NCBI RefSeq assembly: GCF_013085545.1
Contig: NZ_CP039543.1
Coordinates: forward strand, 2,480,001 to 2,544,000
Source: Oceanidesulfovibrio marinus
GTDB lineage: Bacteria; Desulfobacterota; Desulfovibrionia; Desulfovibrionales; Desulfovibrionaceae
Direction of reading: 5' to 3'
Length of the DNA stretch: 64,000 nt
Shown here: positions 54,059-63,487 of the stretch, one piece after another
How positions within the stretch are numbered: the first letter of the stretch is position 1
Layout: every line of letters starts with the position of its first letter
Made by a program: the position numbers and the translations under genes
The notes under the pieces: model-generated
The model's input: only the letters and a program-made list of their open reading frames with translations
What the model was told of the DNA's origin: nothing
Database searches by the model: none

Positions 54059-54646
54059 ATGGCTTTTGGTGACGATTCAATCTACCCCATGCTGGACTTC
54101 CTGCGCAGGGCCGAACGGCTGAAGAGTACGCTGCGCTATACCTGGACGCAGACAGGCCGGCAGGAAAGCACGGCCGAGCACAGCTGGCGGCTCTGCCTGT
54201 TCGCCATGCTGGTGAGCCGACGCTATCCCGACCTGGATGGCTTGCGAATACTCCAGCTCTGCATCATACACGATCTTGGCGAAGCGATTCACGGCGATAT
54301 CCCGGCCACCAAGCAAAACGGCTCCAAGAGCGGCCAGGAACGGGACGACATGCTCGACCTCGTGCGGCCGCTGCCCCCGGATATGCAGCAGGAGCTGCTG
54401 GAGCTGTGGGAGGAGTACGAGTTTGCCAAAAGCCCGGAAGCGCGTGTGGTCAAGGCCCTGGACAAGCTTGAAACACTGCTCCAGCACGTGCAGGGCGCAA
54501 ACCCCGACGGCTTCGTCGATTACGCCTTCAACCTCGACTATGGAAAGAGATACACTCTCCTGGATCAGTTCATGCGCGAGCTGCGCGAACCGATCGATGC
54601 CGAGACGGAATCATGTCTGCTGGCGCGATCCTGTACCCATGAATAA
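54059..54646 (+). CDS. HD-domain phosphohydrolase (YfbR/5'-nucleotidase-like)
   Basis: 195 residues from ATG at 54059 (AAAGGA 8 bases upstream). The HD metal site is laid out as R(Q)ESTAEHSWRLCLFA (first His), LCIIHDLGEAIHGDI (His-Asp) and a later Asp in VKALDKLETLLQH. This arrangement is shared by YfbR 5'-deoxynucleotidases and HDDC2-type proteins. It probably hydrolyses a nucleotide monophosphate. It is monocistronic. Confidence 0.87.
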   Translation: MAFGDDSIYPMLDFLRRAERLKSTLRYTWTQTGRQESTAEHSWRLCLFAMLVSRRYPDLDGLRILQLCIIHDLGEAIHGDIPATKQNGSKSGQERDDMLDLVRPLPPDMQQELLELWEEYEFAKSPEARVVKALDKLETLLQHVQGANPDGFVDYAFNLDYGKRYTLLDQFMRELREPIDAETESCLLARSCTHE

Positions 54647-54743
54647 TGGTTCGTGATAAGGACACGTCACACTGCTAGTCGCCCCCACGACAGCTCTTCC
54701 GGCAGCTCTTCCGGCGTATCCCGCGCGGTCTCATTCTGAAAAA

Positions 54744-54779
54744 CGCACACAGCCGGAAGCCGAAGACCCCGGCTGTGCG
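54744..54779. terminator. Terminator between convergent HD and NmrA-like genes
   Basis: CGCACACAGCCGG pairs with CCGGCTGTGCG with a two-base bulge, flanked by AAAAA and a TCCTTTT tract, so it can act in both directions. Confidence 0.75.
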
Positions 54780-54819
54780 ATCCTTTTCGATCAGGGGCCC
54801 TCTCAAGACGAGCCGCTCG

Positions 54820-55668
54820 TTACAGAACGGCCTTGACCATATCCGCCAGCGGCGTGGTCGGCCGTCCGATGAGCCGGCTGAGCGCCCTGCCGTCATCAAA
54901 GAGCGCGTTCTTGGCCACCGCGGCGTCCGAGTCGGCCAGCATGGTGGCTATCCCATCCGGCAGGCCCGCCTCTTTGAGCGCGGCCTGGAACGCCTCACAG
55001 GGCATGTCCTTGTAGACAAAGGGCTTGCCGCTCTGGCGCGCGACCTCCGCGGCCAGATCGGCCAGGGTGTAGGCCTCGTCCCCGGCCAACTCGTACACGC
55101 TGCCGGCCTGATTCTCGTGGGTCAGCGCGGCGGCTGCGGCCGCGGCGTAATCGGCCCGCGCCGCCGAGGCGATCCTGCCGTTGCCCGCGCACCCGAGGAG
55201 CACGCCGCGCTCCAGAGCGCCGGGAATCTGCGCGGTGTAGTTCTCCGTATACCAGCCATTACGCAGTAGAACGTGTGGGATTCCAGACGCTTTCAGGTAC
55301 GCCTCGGTCGCCTTGTGCTCCTCGGCCAGGCCGATGGGCGTGGTGTCCGCGTGCAGGATGCTGGTGTAGGCCATCAGCGAGACGCCGGCTTGTTTTGCCG
55401 CGTCGATCACGGCCTGGTGCTGCGGTACCCGCCGGCCCACCTCGTTAGCCGAGATCAGCAGCAGCTTTTCGCCGCCTTCCAGGGCAGGGCCCAGGGTCTC
55501 GGGCTTGTCGTAGTCGACGTGGCGGACCTGGACGCCTCGGTCTGCAAGATCCTGCGCCTTGTCCGTGTTGCGCGCCAAGCCGATGACTGCGGAGGCGGGG
55601 ACGGTTTCGAGAAGCGAACTGACGACGAGATGGCCAAGCTGGCCAGAGGCTCCGGTAATAATGATCAT
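54820..55668 (-). CDS. NmrA-like NAD(P)-binding protein (QorB-like quinone reductase)
   Basis: 282 residues with AAGGAGA upstream. The N-terminal Rossmann motif is IIITGASGQLGHLVVSSLL. LISANEVGRRVPQHQAVIDA, AYTSILHADTTPIGLAEEHK and RNGWYTENYT are typical of the E. coli YtfG (QOR2) type, an NADPH-dependent quinone reductase of the atypical SDR class. It lacks the YxxxK catalytic pair, as expected for this class. The physiological quinone is unknown. The next gene upstream on the same strand is an SDR. Confidence 0.88.
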   Translation of the reverse strand: MIIITGASGQLGHLVVSSLLETVPASAVIGLARNTDKAQDLADRGVQVRHVDYDKPETLGPALEGGEKLLLISANEVGRRVPQHQAVIDAAKQAGVSLMAYTSILHADTTPIGLAEEHKATEAYLKASGIPHVLLRNGWYTENYTAQIPGALERGVLLGCAGNGRIASAARADYAAAAAAALTHENQAGSVYELAGDEAYTLADLAAEVARQSGKPFVYKDMPCEAFQAALKEAGLPDGIATMLADSDAAVAKNALFDDGRALSRLIGRPTTPLADMVKAVL

Positions 55669-55852
55669 GGGGATATCTCCTTATGAGACTGTTTTTCCGC
55701 ACATGATACCACCGGCGGTTCCCTGGTGTAAGTGCCTTTTGCAGACAGATGATGAAATCCCCGCAAGGCGAACGACCTCCCGCGCCTCCTTTCTACGATG
55801 CATAAATCCTTTTGTTTCAGGTAGTTGTCGGAATATAATCCATAAAAAGGAA

Positions 55853-55878
55853 AAGCCGGAATCGTACGACTCCGGCTT
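55853..55878. terminator. Terminator hairpin downstream of the SDR gene
   Basis: AAGCCGGA (55853-55860) pairs with TCCGGCTT (55871-55878), with A-rich sequence on its left that becomes a U-tract for minus-strand transcription of the SDR gene. Confidence 0.75.
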
Positions 55879-55914
55879 GTTCATCAATTTGGGACGGCGG
55901 GTCATCCAATTACA

Positions 55915-56664
55915 TCAGGCAAACCCGCCACTGACGCGCAGGACCTGGGCGTTGACCCACGCGCCGTCCGGCCCTGTGAGGAAGGAAACCACGCCAACGA
56001 TGTCCTCGGGCGTTGCAATGCGCTGCTCCAGCGACGGCAGCTTGCTGATCCGTTCGATCTGCTCCTCGGTCTTGCCGGCCCGAAACAGCTCCGTGTCCAC
56101 AGGCCCGGGGGCGATGGCGTTGACGGCGATGCCCTTGCCGCGCAGTTCATTGGCCAGCACCCGGACCAGACCTTCGACCCCCGCCTTGGACGCGATATAC
56201 GGACCGTAGGCCGGGAACGACATGCCGAGAACGCTGGACGAAAACGCGATGATCCGTCCGCCCCTGGCCACGTTCTTCGCCGCGTGGCCAAGAACGTTGT
56301 ACGTCCCCCGCAGGTTCGTGTGGATGACCTTGTCGAACGTGTCCATGTCCAGCTCGGCAATGGGGGTCAGCGCCATGATGCCGGCGCAATTCACCACCAC
56401 GTCCACGCTGCCGAAAGCTTCCTTTGCCGAGGCGAACAATGCAGCCACGTCATCGGTATTTCCCACGTCGCCTTGCACAGCCACAGCGCGCCCGCCTTTG
56501 GCCTCGATCGCTGCGACTGTCTCCTGAGCCTTCTTTTCGTTGCCGTGGAAGCTGACCACCACGGCAAAGCCATCATCGGCCAGGCGCAGGGCCACGGCCT
56601 TACCGATGCCGCGCGAACCACCTGTAACGATGGCTGTTTTTCCTGAACCATATGAGTTACTCAC
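55915..56664 (-). CDS. Short-chain dehydrogenase/reductase (FabG-like)
   Basis: 249 residues from GTG at 56664 (AAAGGAGA upstream). Classic SDR features are all present: TGGSRGIG (NAD(P) loop), VVNCAGIMA (NNAG variant), catalytic Ser in IIAFSSSVLGM, Tyr and Lys in YGPYIASKAG, and the C-terminal VSGGFA. It probably reduces a small keto compound. It is divergent from a TetR regulator, the usual layout for a regulator controlling its neighbour. Confidence 0.9.
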   Translation of the reverse strand: MSNSYGSGKTAIVTGGSRGIGKAVALRLADDGFAVVVSFHGNEKKAQETVAAIEAKGGRAVAVQGDVGNTDDVAALFASAKEAFGSVDVVVNCAGIMALTPIAELDMDTFDKVIHTNLRGTYNVLGHAAKNVARGGRIIAFSSSVLGMSFPAYGPYIASKAGVEGLVRVLANELRGKGIAVNAIAPGPVDTELFRAGKTEEQIERISKLPSLEQRIATPEDIVGVVSFLTGPDGAWVNAQVLRVSGGFA

Positions 56665-56703
56665 GCATCTCTCCTTTGTTCTTGGCTTGTTGCAAACTAT
56701 ATA

Positions 56704-56732
56704 TTACAAGTTTCGAAAAATATAATTTGTAA
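56704..56732. promoter_or_regulatory. Candidate TetR operator
   Basis: TTACAA (56704-56709) and TTGTAA (56727-56732) form an inverted repeat with a 17-base AT-rich spacer in the gap between the divergent SDR and TetR genes. Confidence 0.4.
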
Positions 56733-56902
56733 CTTTGCACCTGTCAAAACATTTTCGTGGTTCCAGCGCCTGTCAGGCTCGCGCCGTTCTGCACACAGCG
56801 CTGCCAGTTTGACTTGGAGCCCATTGCCCATTATTTCTTCAGAAAAAGTAACCTATTATAGCGCTTGATGCGACAAGGCGGAGGAAAACATGGTAGGAGC
56901 CC

Positions 56903-57511
56903 ATGCCTAGAACAGGATTGACGTCTGCGGAGTTGGTGGAAAAGGCCATCGACATCGCGACCCGCAATATCCGCCAGTTCGGCCTCGACAAATTCCGGCT
57001 TACCGATGTCGCCAAAAAGCTCAAGGTGAGCCATGCGGCGTTGTACAACCACTTCCCGGACAAAGCGGCCGTGACCGACGCTATCTCCGAGCGCTGGCTC
57101 AACCAGATAGACGCTGCTCTGGAATCGGCCAGCCAGGCGGATCTTGAGCCGCGCACTCGCCTCATCCGCTGGTTCTTGACGCTTCACAGGATGAAGCTGG
57201 AGAAGATCCGGACCGACCCGGAGCTTTACAAGACGTTCAACATGGCGGTCGAGCTGGACAAACCGTTCGTCCGGCAGCACCAGGCGAATGTACGCCGTCT
57301 GCTTGGCGACGTCCTGCGCAAGGCCGTGGACGCCGGCGCCTTTCCTGCCGAGGGCCAGGACAATGCCGTGGTGGTGCTTCTGGAGGCGACGTCTTCCTTC
57401 CACCACCCCAGCATGGTTCTGGAGCACAAAGACGAAGACCGGGAGGACCTGCTGCAGCAGATCGTTTCGGTGGTCTTCGCCGGGCTGGCCAACAAAGGTA
57501 ACGTTCGATAG
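56903..57511 (+). CDS. TetR-family transcriptional regulator
   Basis: 202 residues. The N-terminal helix-turn-helix is LTDVAKKLKVSHAALYNHFP, followed by DKAAVTDAISERWL. The C-terminal half is helical and divergent, as usual for the ligand-binding part. It is divergently paired with the SDR gene, which it probably represses until a substrate or toxic compound is bound. The Shine-Dalgarno is modest (TAGGAG about 8 bases upstream). Confidence 0.9.
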   Translation: MPRTGLTSAELVEKAIDIATRNIRQFGLDKFRLTDVAKKLKVSHAALYNHFPDKAAVTDAISERWLNQIDAALESASQADLEPRTRLIRWFLTLHRMKLEKIRTDPELYKTFNMAVELDKPFVRQHQANVRRLLGDVLRKAVDAGAFPAEGQDNAVVVLLEATSSFHHPSMVLEHKDEDREDLLQQIVSVVFAGLANKGNVR

Positions 57512-57611
57512 TTTTTGAGCTTCTGATTCTCAACCGCTCTGACATGGTTGCCCTTCGCCAACCTACTCTGCTGCCGCTGTCCCGATGCACTTTTTCTGAA
57601 GTCTTATCACC

Positions 57612-57642
57612 AAAAAGGGCCGACCCCGACGGAGCCAGCCCT
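57612..57642 (-). terminator. Probable terminator of the alpha/beta hydrolase gene
   Basis: Read on the minus strand, AGGGC-x-GG and G-x-CCCT arms form an imperfect hairpin followed by TTTTT. It lies about 25 bases beyond the hydrolase stop. Confidence 0.55.
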
Positions 57643-57667
57643 CACTGTGCACGCGACGCTCTGGAAG

Positions 57668-58945
57668 CTACTCGAAAATGTCGTCCAGCCAGTCAAAGAC
57701 CACCTGGCCCACGATGCTCCTGTTCTCCATGATGCAGTGGTTGGAGGCGCCTTCGTTGGATGGGGTGACCACCATCTTCGAGTCCGGGTTGCTGAAGCCG
57801 CCCAAGGCGAGCTTCTGCTGCCGCCTGACCTCGTCGCTCTTCATCTCGCCCTCGCCCACCACGATGAGCGCCGGGACGTCGATGCCGGTCGGGTCGAAGG
57901 TAAAGCCCTTGTTGGCCTCGGCCAGGGCGGAGGGCGTATCCATGGGCACGCCCCAGCGCCAGCAGATGACCTGGACCACATTGGCGTGGAAGCTGCTCCA
58001 GGCGGCCATCTCCTCCGGAGTCGCCACCACTGCCGGCATGTCAGAGAACAGCGGGTAGGCGTCCACCACGGCGGCGCTCATGACCACGGCCTTGATGCGC
58101 GGATCGTGCTCCGCGGCCTGCGGCGCAAACCCGCCCCCGCCGCTGTAGCCGAACATGGCCAGCCGCTCCGTATCCACTTCCGGCATGCCCACGGCGTAGT
58201 CCACAACGGCCTGCATGGGCACGTACATGTCCGGCCGGAACACGAGCCCTTCGGACGGCAGCACGCCCTGCCCGGGCAGATCCACGGTCATGAAGTTGTA
58301 GCCGCGCGCGAAGGCCTGCGGCGCGATGTAGAAGTAGAGGTCCTCGGCGAACGTCTCGCCGCCGCCGATCATGATGAGCGTCTTTGTGGGCGCATAGCCG
58401 TTCGCTGCCTTGCGGAAGAAGCCCGGCAGCACGGTATCCTCGAAGGGAATCTCGATGTACTCCAGGGGCGGGTCCATCAGCGCGCCGGCCTTTCGCATCA
58501 GCTCCCGCGCCGCGGCGGCGCGCTCCTTGAGCTGCGGGTCGTCCGGCAGCATGGAAATCACGGAAAGGCGGTAGTAGTAGGCGGCACGCAGGAATTGCGT
58601 GCACGCGCTGACAGTGTGGCCGCCAGCCAGGGATTGCTCGCCCCGGGCCTGGACGCGCCGGGCCAGCTCGAACCACTGCTGCTGCCAGCTCGCTGCGTCG
58701 CCGTCCTGAATCTGCGAGGCGACGTAATATGCCTCGCCGGTTTCCACCCCGCCATTGCCGGCAGAGCCAAGGATCAGGTTTCCGAAGTGGAAATCCATGT
58801 CCCCGTCCTCAAAGAAGTAGCTGAACGTGTTGGCGTGGGCGTCGAAGGCGGTTTCTTCTGCAGCCCGCACCACGTCGGGCCGCAGGCTCAATGCGACGAG
58901 CAGCACGGCTGCCAGAGGGAAGGCAGCGAATCTGAACGAAATCAT
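57668..58945 (-). CDS. Secreted alpha/beta hydrolase
   Basis: 425 residues with AGGAGG upstream. A signal peptide (about 1-28, ending VVRAAEE) exports it. An N-terminal helical cap region (about 60-150) precedes the hydrolase core: GGGETFAEDLYFYIAPQAF (oxyanion region), LPGQG, nucleophile Ser in MFGYSGGGGFAPQA, and a C-terminal His in NEGASNHCIMEN; the acidic member may be in VVGEGEMKSDE. It resembles the FrsA / 2,6-dihydropseudooxynicotine-hydrolase group. Substrate unknown. Confidence 0.85.
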   Translation of the reverse strand: MISFRFAAFPLAAVLLVALSLRPDVVRAAEETAFDAHANTFSYFFEDGDMDFHFGNLILGSAGNGGVETGEAYYVASQIQDGDAASWQQQWFELARRVQARGEQSLAGGHTVSACTQFLRAAYYYRLSVISMLPDDPQLKERAAAARELMRKAGALMDPPLEYIEIPFEDTVLPGFFRKAANGYAPTKTLIMIGGGETFAEDLYFYIAPQAFARGYNFMTVDLPGQGVLPSEGLVFRPDMYVPMQAVVDYAVGMPEVDTERLAMFGYSGGGGFAPQAAEHDPRIKAVVMSAAVVDAYPLFSDMPAVVATPEEMAAWSSFHANVVQVICWRWGVPMDTPSALAEANKGFTFDPTGIDVPALIVVGEGEMKSDEVRRQQKLALGGFSNPDSKMVVTPSNEGASNHCIMENRSIVGQVVFDWLDDIFE

Positions 58946-59265
58946 ATCCTGTCCTCCTCTATTGAAGGTCCTGAGCCGCCCTCGTACCGCAGTTGGTCGT
59001 ATGGATCAAGGATCTCAGCCTGTTGTACGCTGGTTGAACTTTTTCATGCCTGCGCGCTCATGCTCCAAAACAATGTTTCCGGCGCTTCGAATTACCAAAG
59101 CTGTACTAGCCTTTTCGTTCAACCTATCCTGCTGCGCATCGAGGATGGTCGCACGAGCCTTGCTCAAGCTTTCTTGCACCATTACATGCCATGATAATTG
59201 CAGAATGGAATGAATCGCACCGCAATACATCATATCGGACACCACTTTGGAACGGGAGCGCTTCT
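58946..59265. other. Intergenic region between divergent hydrolase and NERD genes
   Basis: 320 bases. No recognisable RNA, terminator or small gene. It holds the promoters of the two divergent genes. Confidence 0.5.
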
Positions 59266-59952
59266 ATGGCGTTGAAGTCGATCATCAAAGGGTTCGTGGG
59301 CAAGCAGACCGTCCGGTTCGGATGTTGGGCCAAGCTCGACAGCCGCGGGTATCGCCGGCTGCACAACATCACCTTGCAGACGGACAACGGCACCACGCAG
59401 ATCGACCACGTCATCGTCTCGCGCTACGGCATCTTCGTCATCGAAACCAAGCACTACGACGGCTGGATCTTCGGATCGGAGAAGGACCGCCAGTGGACGC
59501 AGACATTCGGCCGCAAGAAGTTCCGCTTCCAGAATCCGCTGCACCAGAACTACAAACATATCAAAGCATTGTCCGACGCCACAGGGATCGATAAGGAGTG
59601 CTTCCACTCCATCGTCTTCTTCTCGGGCGAGAGCACCTTCAAGACCGAGATGCCCGCCAACGTCATGAACCGCGGCTTCACCAGGTACATCAAGCAGTTC
59701 AAGACGGCGCTCTTCACGGATGGCGAGGTGGATGACATTATCGAGCGGCTCTCGTCGGAACGGATGGCCAGGACGCTGGCCACACGGCGCAAGCACATCC
59801 GCAGCGTGAAAGAGCGCTACGAAAGCACAGACACCTGCCCCAAGTGCGGCCAGGCCCTGGTGGAACGCACTGTGCGCAACGGCCCGCGCCAGGGCGCGAA
59901 GTTTCTGGGATGCTCCGGCTACCCCAAGTGCCGGTTCACGCGGGAGCTGTGA
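59266..59952 (+). CDS. NERD-domain nuclease-like protein with topoisomerase-type zinc finger
   Basis: 228 residues from ATG at 59266 (GGGAG upstream). The NERD domain (about 10-130) has the PD-(D/E)xK-like core QIDHVIVSRYGIFVIETKHY, i.e. D...E-T-K. The C-terminus has CPKCG ... GCSGYPKCRF, the topoisomerase I C-terminal zinc-finger type (about 190-225). NERD proteins are predicted nucleases, often in DNA processing or defence contexts. It is monocistronic, and no helicase or methylase is adjacent. Confidence 0.88.
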   Translation: MALKSIIKGFVGKQTVRFGCWAKLDSRGYRRLHNITLQTDNGTTQIDHVIVSRYGIFVIETKHYDGWIFGSEKDRQWTQTFGRKKFRFQNPLHQNYKHIKALSDATGIDKECFHSIVFFSGESTFKTEMPANVMNRGFTRYIKQFKTALFTDGEVDDIIERLSSERMARTLATRRKHIRSVKERYESTDTCPKCGQALVERTVRNGPRQGAKFLGCSGYPKCRFTREL

Positions 59953-60162
59953 TGACGCGGACGCCATTCCACCGGTCTGCCATGGCCCGATACTCCGCTG
60001 TAGCATCCTGAAATATTTCCGCCTCTGAACAGCATTGACGCTTGCCAAGACCAGGCCACGGCGGGATAAGGTGTTACGCTCCTACCATGGCTGCCCGCGT
60101 TTATGCGCCTTGCCATGACCGGCCGTCAGCCCGATCCAACTGATTATCCTGGGAGATGCTCC

Positions 60163-61794
60163 ATGGACCGCCGATTCTTCCTCCGTCTGTCCGCAATGGC
60201 CGCCGCAACGAGTCTTGCCCGCTGGCAGTTTCCCGTCGCCGCCCTGGCCGGTAAGAGCGCCGGCGAGCTCGACGTTATCGTGGTCGGGGCCGGTCTGGGC
60301 GGCCTGACCTGCGCGGCCTATCTGGCGCGCAACGGCTTCAAGCCCCTGCTGCTGGAGCAGTACCACATGCCCGGCGGTTACGCCTCGTCCTTCACGCGGC
60401 CATCCGACAAGGGCGACTTCACCTGCGAAGTGTCCCTGCACTCCTCCTCGTTCCACGCGCCGTCCATGGCCGCCATGCTGACCGACCTCGATCTGTGGGA
60501 CAAACTGGACATGGCCGAGCATCCCAGCGCCTGGTCATCGCGCTTCCCGGACTTCTCCCTGAGCGTGCCGGCCAAGGCCGGTCTGGACGGGTTCGAACGC
60601 CAGCTCACGGCGCTGTTCCCGGATCAGGCCGCCGGCCTTGCCAGATACTTCGCCGTCTGGCGCGGCGTACAGGAGGAGACCGCCCGCCTGGATGCGGAGC
60701 TACCCGGCATGGACAAATCCAGGTTCCCGAAAGTGTTCAAAAACCTCTGGTACATTCACGACAAGAGCATCGGTCAGGTGGTGGACGACCATATCGACGA
60801 CCCTGCGCTCAAGGCCGTGCTCACCCAGAGCTGCGGCTACTATGGCCTGCCGCCGTCCCGCCTGTCGGCGTTCTTCTATCTGGAGCCCACGGCGCAGTAC
60901 CTGCGCTACGGCGGGGCCTATCTCAAGGGTACGTCGCGCACCCTATCCGAGGCGCTGGCCAACGCCATCATCAACGCCGGCGGCGTGATCAAGTATGGGG
61001 CCCGCGTAGACTCCATTCTTGTGGAAAAGGGCCGCGCCGTGGGCGTAAAGACGGCGGACAGCGCGGAGTACCGGGCCAGCGCGGTTGTCTGCAACGCCAG
61101 CGCCCCCCAGCTGTTCGGCTCCATGCTGCCGGCCGGCACCCTGCCCGGCGAGGCGCAGCAGAAGATCGACACCTACACGTACAGCCCTGGCAGCTTCATC
61201 GTCTGGCTGGGCCTGGGCCAGGACATCGCCCCGCGTTTCCCGGATGGCGAGCTCAGCTTCTACCGGAGCACGGATATGGAGGCCGGCTACAAGTACGCCA
61301 TGGCCTGCGATTTCGAGCACGCCGGCTTCTCGCTCATGGTCTACGACAGCCTGGTGCCTGGCTTTTCCCCTCGCGGCTGCACAAGCATCTCCATCATCAC
61401 GCTGTGCGACGCAAGCCACTGGCAGCAGTTCGAGGCCGACTACCTGGCCGGCCGCAATGACGCCTACCACGCGGAAAAGGCGCGGCTTACGGATCTGCTC
61501 ATCAGCCAGGTGGAGCAGCACGCCATTCCCGGGCTTTCCAAAATGATCGTCATGAAGGAAAGCGCCACGCCCCTGACCAACCTGCGCTACACTCGCAACC
61601 CGGCCGGCGCGATCTACGGCTACAACCAGACCGTGGACAACTCCTTCATGAGCCGCATCTCCAACAAAACCGGCGTGCCGGGCCTGTACCTGGCCAGCGC
61701 CTGGGGCAACCCCGGCGGCGGCTACGCCGGGGCCATGCTGGGCGGCAAGTCCGCCTTCCGGGACCTGGCCAAGGCCTTGATCCACACGGCGTAG
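60163..61794 (+). CDS. Tat-exported FAD-dependent oxidoreductase (CrtI/carotenoid-isomerase family)
   Basis: 543 residues from ATG at 60163 (GGGAGA 8 bases upstream). A twin-arginine-type leader (MDRRFFLRLSAMAAATSLAR) suggests folded export to the periplasm. The FAD motif VIVVGAGLGGLTCAAYLARN is followed by LLLEQYHMPGGYASSF, as in phytoene desaturases and retinol saturase-like isomerases; the C-terminal FAD segment is GLYLASAWGNPGGGYAGAML. No carotenoid genes are nearby, so the substrate is unknown. Precedes the CreD-like gene on the same strand by 183 bases. Confidence 0.87.
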   Translation: MDRRFFLRLSAMAAATSLARWQFPVAALAGKSAGELDVIVVGAGLGGLTCAAYLARNGFKPLLLEQYHMPGGYASSFTRPSDKGDFTCEVSLHSSSFHAPSMAAMLTDLDLWDKLDMAEHPSAWSSRFPDFSLSVPAKAGLDGFERQLTALFPDQAAGLARYFAVWRGVQEETARLDAELPGMDKSRFPKVFKNLWYIHDKSIGQVVDDHIDDPALKAVLTQSCGYYGLPPSRLSAFFYLEPTAQYLRYGGAYLKGTSRTLSEALANAIINAGGVIKYGARVDSILVEKGRAVGVKTADSAEYRASAVVCNASAPQLFGSMLPAGTLPGEAQQKIDTYTYSPGSFIVWLGLGQDIAPRFPDGELSFYRSTDMEAGYKYAMACDFEHAGFSLMVYDSLVPGFSPRGCTSISIITLCDASHWQQFEADYLAGRNDAYHAEKARLTDLLISQVEQHAIPGLSKMIVMKESATPLTNLRYTRNPAGAIYGYNQTVDNSFMSRISNKTGVPGLYLASAWGNPGGGYAGAMLGGKSAFRDLAKALIHTA

Positions 61795-61977
61795 GGAAAA
61801 CCAGGGGCAGGCGTCGTCCATATCCGCCGGCGCCTGCACGCGCCCTGCACAGCCTTCCGCCCGAATTTCCACATTCCACGCATACGTGCTGCACAGCGAC
61901 GCGGCATGCTCTGTTCATGGCAGCCCGAGCGCAATGCCTGCGCGCCGGGCCTGCCCTCTTGAACAAGGAGTGTGCCC

Positions 61978-63327
61978 ATGCGCCGCATCATCCCCATAGT
62001 CCTTATCTTCGTCGCCACCTCGGCTGCGTGGATCTACCTCAGCGCCACGGTCAGCCAGCGGACCACAACGCAAAGCATCAAGCTCCAGCGCGACGTCGGC
62101 CAGCTCTGGGGCGGACCCATCGTACAGCCTGCGCCCACGACGCATTACGTTGCCGCGGACGCATCCTCCTGGGGAATGCCCCAGGCCGGCAGCATCGACG
62201 CGAGCGACATCGCCGTAAAAATCGATCTGGAGCACCGCCGCAAGGGTCTGCTCTGGTACCCCACCTACCAGTCGTCCTTTTCCGGCACGTACAATGTCTC
62301 TCAACCAACCGGCGTCCGGCAGTACACGTTCGTCATGCCGCTGCCCAAAACAGACGCCGTGTTCGAGAACTTCAGCGTGCGTGTGGACGGCAAGCCACTG
62401 GATTCGTTCAGCATGAAGGACGGCTATGTGGAGTGCGCGCTCCCACCCAAGCCGGGCGCCGCCACCACGGTCCAGGTCTCCTACGATGTCCAGGGCATGG
62501 GCCAGTGGTGGTACTCCTTTGGCCAGAACGTGGAGAATGTCAGGAACTTCAAGCTGGTGATGGACTGCAACTTTGCGGACATCGACTTCCCGGACGCCGG
62601 CATCGCCCCCAAGGTCAAGACCCGGACCAAGGACGGCTGGCGCCTAGCCTGGAGCTACGGCAGCCTGTTCACCTCCGTGCGCATCGGCCTCGTCATGCCG
62701 CGCAAGCTCAACCCCGGCCCCTGGGTGGAGCAGGTCACCAAAGCCGCGCCCATCTCCCTGTTCCTGTTCTTCTTCATCCTGTTCATCATCACCACGCTAC
62801 GGCGCATCGAACTCCACCCGATGAACTACTTCTTCATCGCCGCGGCCTTCTTCAGCTTCCATTTGCTGCTGGCCTACACGGCGGATCATCTCTCCATCCA
62901 CATGGCGTTCCTGCTCTCGGCGGCCGTGTCCATCGCCCTGGCCATCAGCTACATGCGGCTCGTGGCCAACCTGCGCTTCGCCCTTGTGGAGGTCGGCGCC
63001 ACCCAGTTCATCTACCTGGTGCTCTTCTCCTACACCTTCTTTTTCGAAGGGCTCACCGGCCTGGCCATCACGGTGCTCGGCATCATCACCCTGTTCATCG
63101 TCATGCAGCTCACCGGTCGGCTGGACTGGGCGCAGGCCCTGAACCCGGACGGCGGCGAAACACCGCGCAGCGACTCCTCCCACAACGGCCCGCCCCAGGA
63201 CGGTCCATCCCCAACTAGCCCTGGCGCATCATCTTTGAACAAGGCAACGCCCGCGTACGGCACTGGCGCATGGCAGGACGAGGCCCGCTCCTACTATCCG
63301 GACGACGAGATTCTCTCGCTTGATTGA
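61978..63327 (+). CDS. CreD-like inner-membrane protein
   Basis: 449 residues from ATG at 61978, 7 bases after AAGGAG; the GTG at 61972 is only 1 base from it. One N-terminal membrane helix, a large periplasmic domain (about 25-255) and five to six C-terminal helices (SLFLFFFILFIITTLRRIEL, HPMNYFFIAAAFFSFHLLLA, FFEGLTGLAITVLGI) give the CreD layout. A Pro/Ser-rich cytoplasmic tail (about 385-449) has no domain. CreD is an inner-membrane protein of unclear function linked to envelope stress; no creBC-like regulator is adjacent. Confidence 0.83.
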   Translation: MRRIIPIVLIFVATSAAWIYLSATVSQRTTTQSIKLQRDVGQLWGGPIVQPAPTTHYVAADASSWGMPQAGSIDASDIAVKIDLEHRRKGLLWYPTYQSSFSGTYNVSQPTGVRQYTFVMPLPKTDAVFENFSVRVDGKPLDSFSMKDGYVECALPPKPGAATTVQVSYDVQGMGQWWYSFGQNVENVRNFKLVMDCNFADIDFPDAGIAPKVKTRTKDGWRLAWSYGSLFTSVRIGLVMPRKLNPGPWVEQVTKAAPISLFLFFFILFIITTLRRIELHPMNYFFIAAAFFSFHLLLAYTADHLSIHMAFLLSAAVSIALAISYMRLVANLRFALVEVGATQFIYLVLFSYTFFFEGLTGLAITVLGIITLFIVMQLTGRLDWAQALNPDGGETPRSDSSHNGPPQDGPSPTSPGASSLNKATPAYGTGAWQDEARSYYPDDEILSLD

Positions 63328-63487
63328 AGAAGCGAGGGCGGCCCATCATAACCTCCCAGCCTTGCCGGGGCAGTATCTCCCAACCGAACTCTACCCTTCC
63401 CATACTCCGCAACCTGTCCGATGCTTGGAGATTAGTGCTCCGGTCTGGCCGGGGCTATTCCGCACTCTACTGAGCAAAGGACAGACC

